Below are positions 63,568 to 64,000 of a stretch of 64,000 nt of DNA, piece by piece. Location: the NCBI GenBank assembly GCA_028276365.1, contig JAPYWL010000004.1, forward strand, positions 1-64,000, written 5' to 3'. Source of the DNA: Deltaproteobacteria bacterium (GTDB lineage: Bacteria; DRYD01). Position 1 is the first letter of the stretch. Every line of letters starts with the position of its first letter. Below the pieces are notes generated by a model. That model saw only the letters and a list, made by a program, of their open reading frames with translations, was not told the origin of the DNA and searched no databases. The translations under genes and the position numbers were made by a program.

Positions 63568-64000
63568 TTATAAGAGCTTTTATAGCTTTAGATTTACCTT
63601 TTGAAGTTAAAAACTATATAACTATATCCTTATTTGAGCTAAAGAAATACTTTAAGTATGAAGCTATAAAATGGGTTAATACTGAGAATTTACATATTAC
63701 TTTTGCTTTCTTTAAAAAAATAGATAAATTAATTTTAATAAATAAATTTGAGAACCTTAAGATTGATGTAACTGATATCCCTATAATTTCAATAGATAAT
63801 AAAGTTTATAATTTTAATTATAGGGTTTTGTATTTAAAACCTGATAATTATCAATTTTTCTTTTATATCTATAATCAAATTTTACAGGAATTTAGAGATT
63901 ATATGGATATAAAGGAGGAATTTATTCCTCATTTAACTATTGGAAGAATAAGAAATAAATTAAAACCTAAAGAAATTGATATAATTACTAACTTTAAGTT
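63558..64000 (+). CDS. thpR: RNA 2',3'-cyclic phosphodiesterase (3' end cut by window edge)
   Basis: A 2H-family enzyme opening RNA 2',3'-cyclic phosphates, historically called 2'-5' RNA ligase. Both catalytic HxTx motifs are visible: LHITFAFF and PHLTIGR. The opening TEFIRAFIALDLPFEVK matches the family N-terminus. About 147 codons are present, so only the last 30-40 residues are missing. A perfect AAGGAGG lies at 63491-63497, but it faces a 7-codon frame (63504-63527) rather than the thpR ATG, which has no ribosome site of its own. thpR may be translated by reinitiation after one or both short frames. Confidence 0.9.
   Translation, partial: MTEFIRAFIALDLPFEVKNYITISLFELKKYFKYEAIKWVNTENLHITFAFFKKIDKLILINKFENLKIDVTDIPIISIDNKVYNFNYRVLYLKPDNYQFFFYIYNQILQEFRDYMDIKEEFIPHLTIGRIRNKLKPKEIDIITNFK

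Overview
Organism. The window is extremely AT-rich (I estimate about three quarters A+T, not computed), uses TGA as a stop, and is packed with chromosomal housekeeping genes. I see no insertion sequence, prophage, CRISPR array, tRNA or rRNA. LpxC (lipid A synthesis) and a PilC/GspF inner-membrane protein argue for a diderm envelope. A SigH-like sigma factor, two SpoIID-domain proteins and a DivIVA protein are traits more often associated with Firmicutes-type lineages. With partial complex I, a K+-independent-type membrane pyrophosphatase and a fused HemA-HemC, the picture is an uncultured-looking, probably anaerobic diderm bacterium with a very low GC genome. The phylum cannot be fixed from this window.

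Layout. 1-7931 (+): ssb (cut by the window edge), recF (frame broken at a run of ten T), a MazG-like protein, the membrane pyrophosphatase behind a structured leader, a class II aldolase, dapD and a Kef-type antiporter. 7955-8965 (-): a lytic transglycosylase with hexapeptide repeats. 9199-29357 (+): rlmN, PBP2, a 22-residue membrane peptide, a zinc-finger protein, ispH, ctpA, rpmH, divIVA, coaD-dxs-nuoH, a GltD-like flavoprotein, a NuoI-like ferredoxin, a SigH-like sigma factor, spoIID, a degenerate HPRT, yjbQ, a HEPN protein, an ArnT-like transferase and a sugar nucleotidyltransferase. 29365-32402 (-): a Ser/Thr kinase and an unknown protein. 32642-52165 (+): nuoM-nuoN, a response regulator, a Xer-like recombinase, dnaX, a TPR-GGDEF protein, a NusB-like protein, PBP1A, sucD, a GrpE-like membrane protein, ybaB behind a second structured leader, lpxC, hemA-hemC and a histidine ammonia-lyase homologue. 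52403-63408 (-): an M24 peptidase, a DHH phosphoesterase, a small unknown, an acyl-CoA carboxylase beta subunit, a second SpoIID protein, PilC, a pseudopilin-like protein and mnmE. 63558 to the end (+): thpR, cut by the window edge.

How genes work together. Cell-wall growth and remodelling (PBP1A, PBP2, lytic transglycosylase, two SpoIID proteins, CtpA, DivIVA, DapD) and outer-membrane lipid A (LpxC, perhaps the ArnT-like protein) form one theme. Energy conservation forms another: NuoH, NuoI, NuoM and NuoN plus the proton-pumping-type pyrophosphatase. The GltD-like protein sits between nuoH and the ferredoxin and may supply electrons to complex I. Isoprenoid (DXS, IspH), haem (HemA-HemC), CoA (CoaD) and replication/repair (SSB, RecF, DnaX) genes are scattered between them.

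Most notable observations. (1) The pyrophosphatase and ybaB leaders share sequence and architecture: a GC-rich H-type pseudoknot followed directly by a 9-bp hairpin whose 3' arm carries a Shine-Dalgarno-like purine stretch. This looks like an undescribed cis-regulatory RNA family. (2) recF and dnaX each carry a 10-nt homopolymer where one extra base, or RNA polymerase/ribosome slippage, gives a longer sensible protein ending in an ATGA overlap with the next gene. (3) The 371-nt gap upstream of the M24 peptidase is built from duplicated fragments of neighbouring genes.
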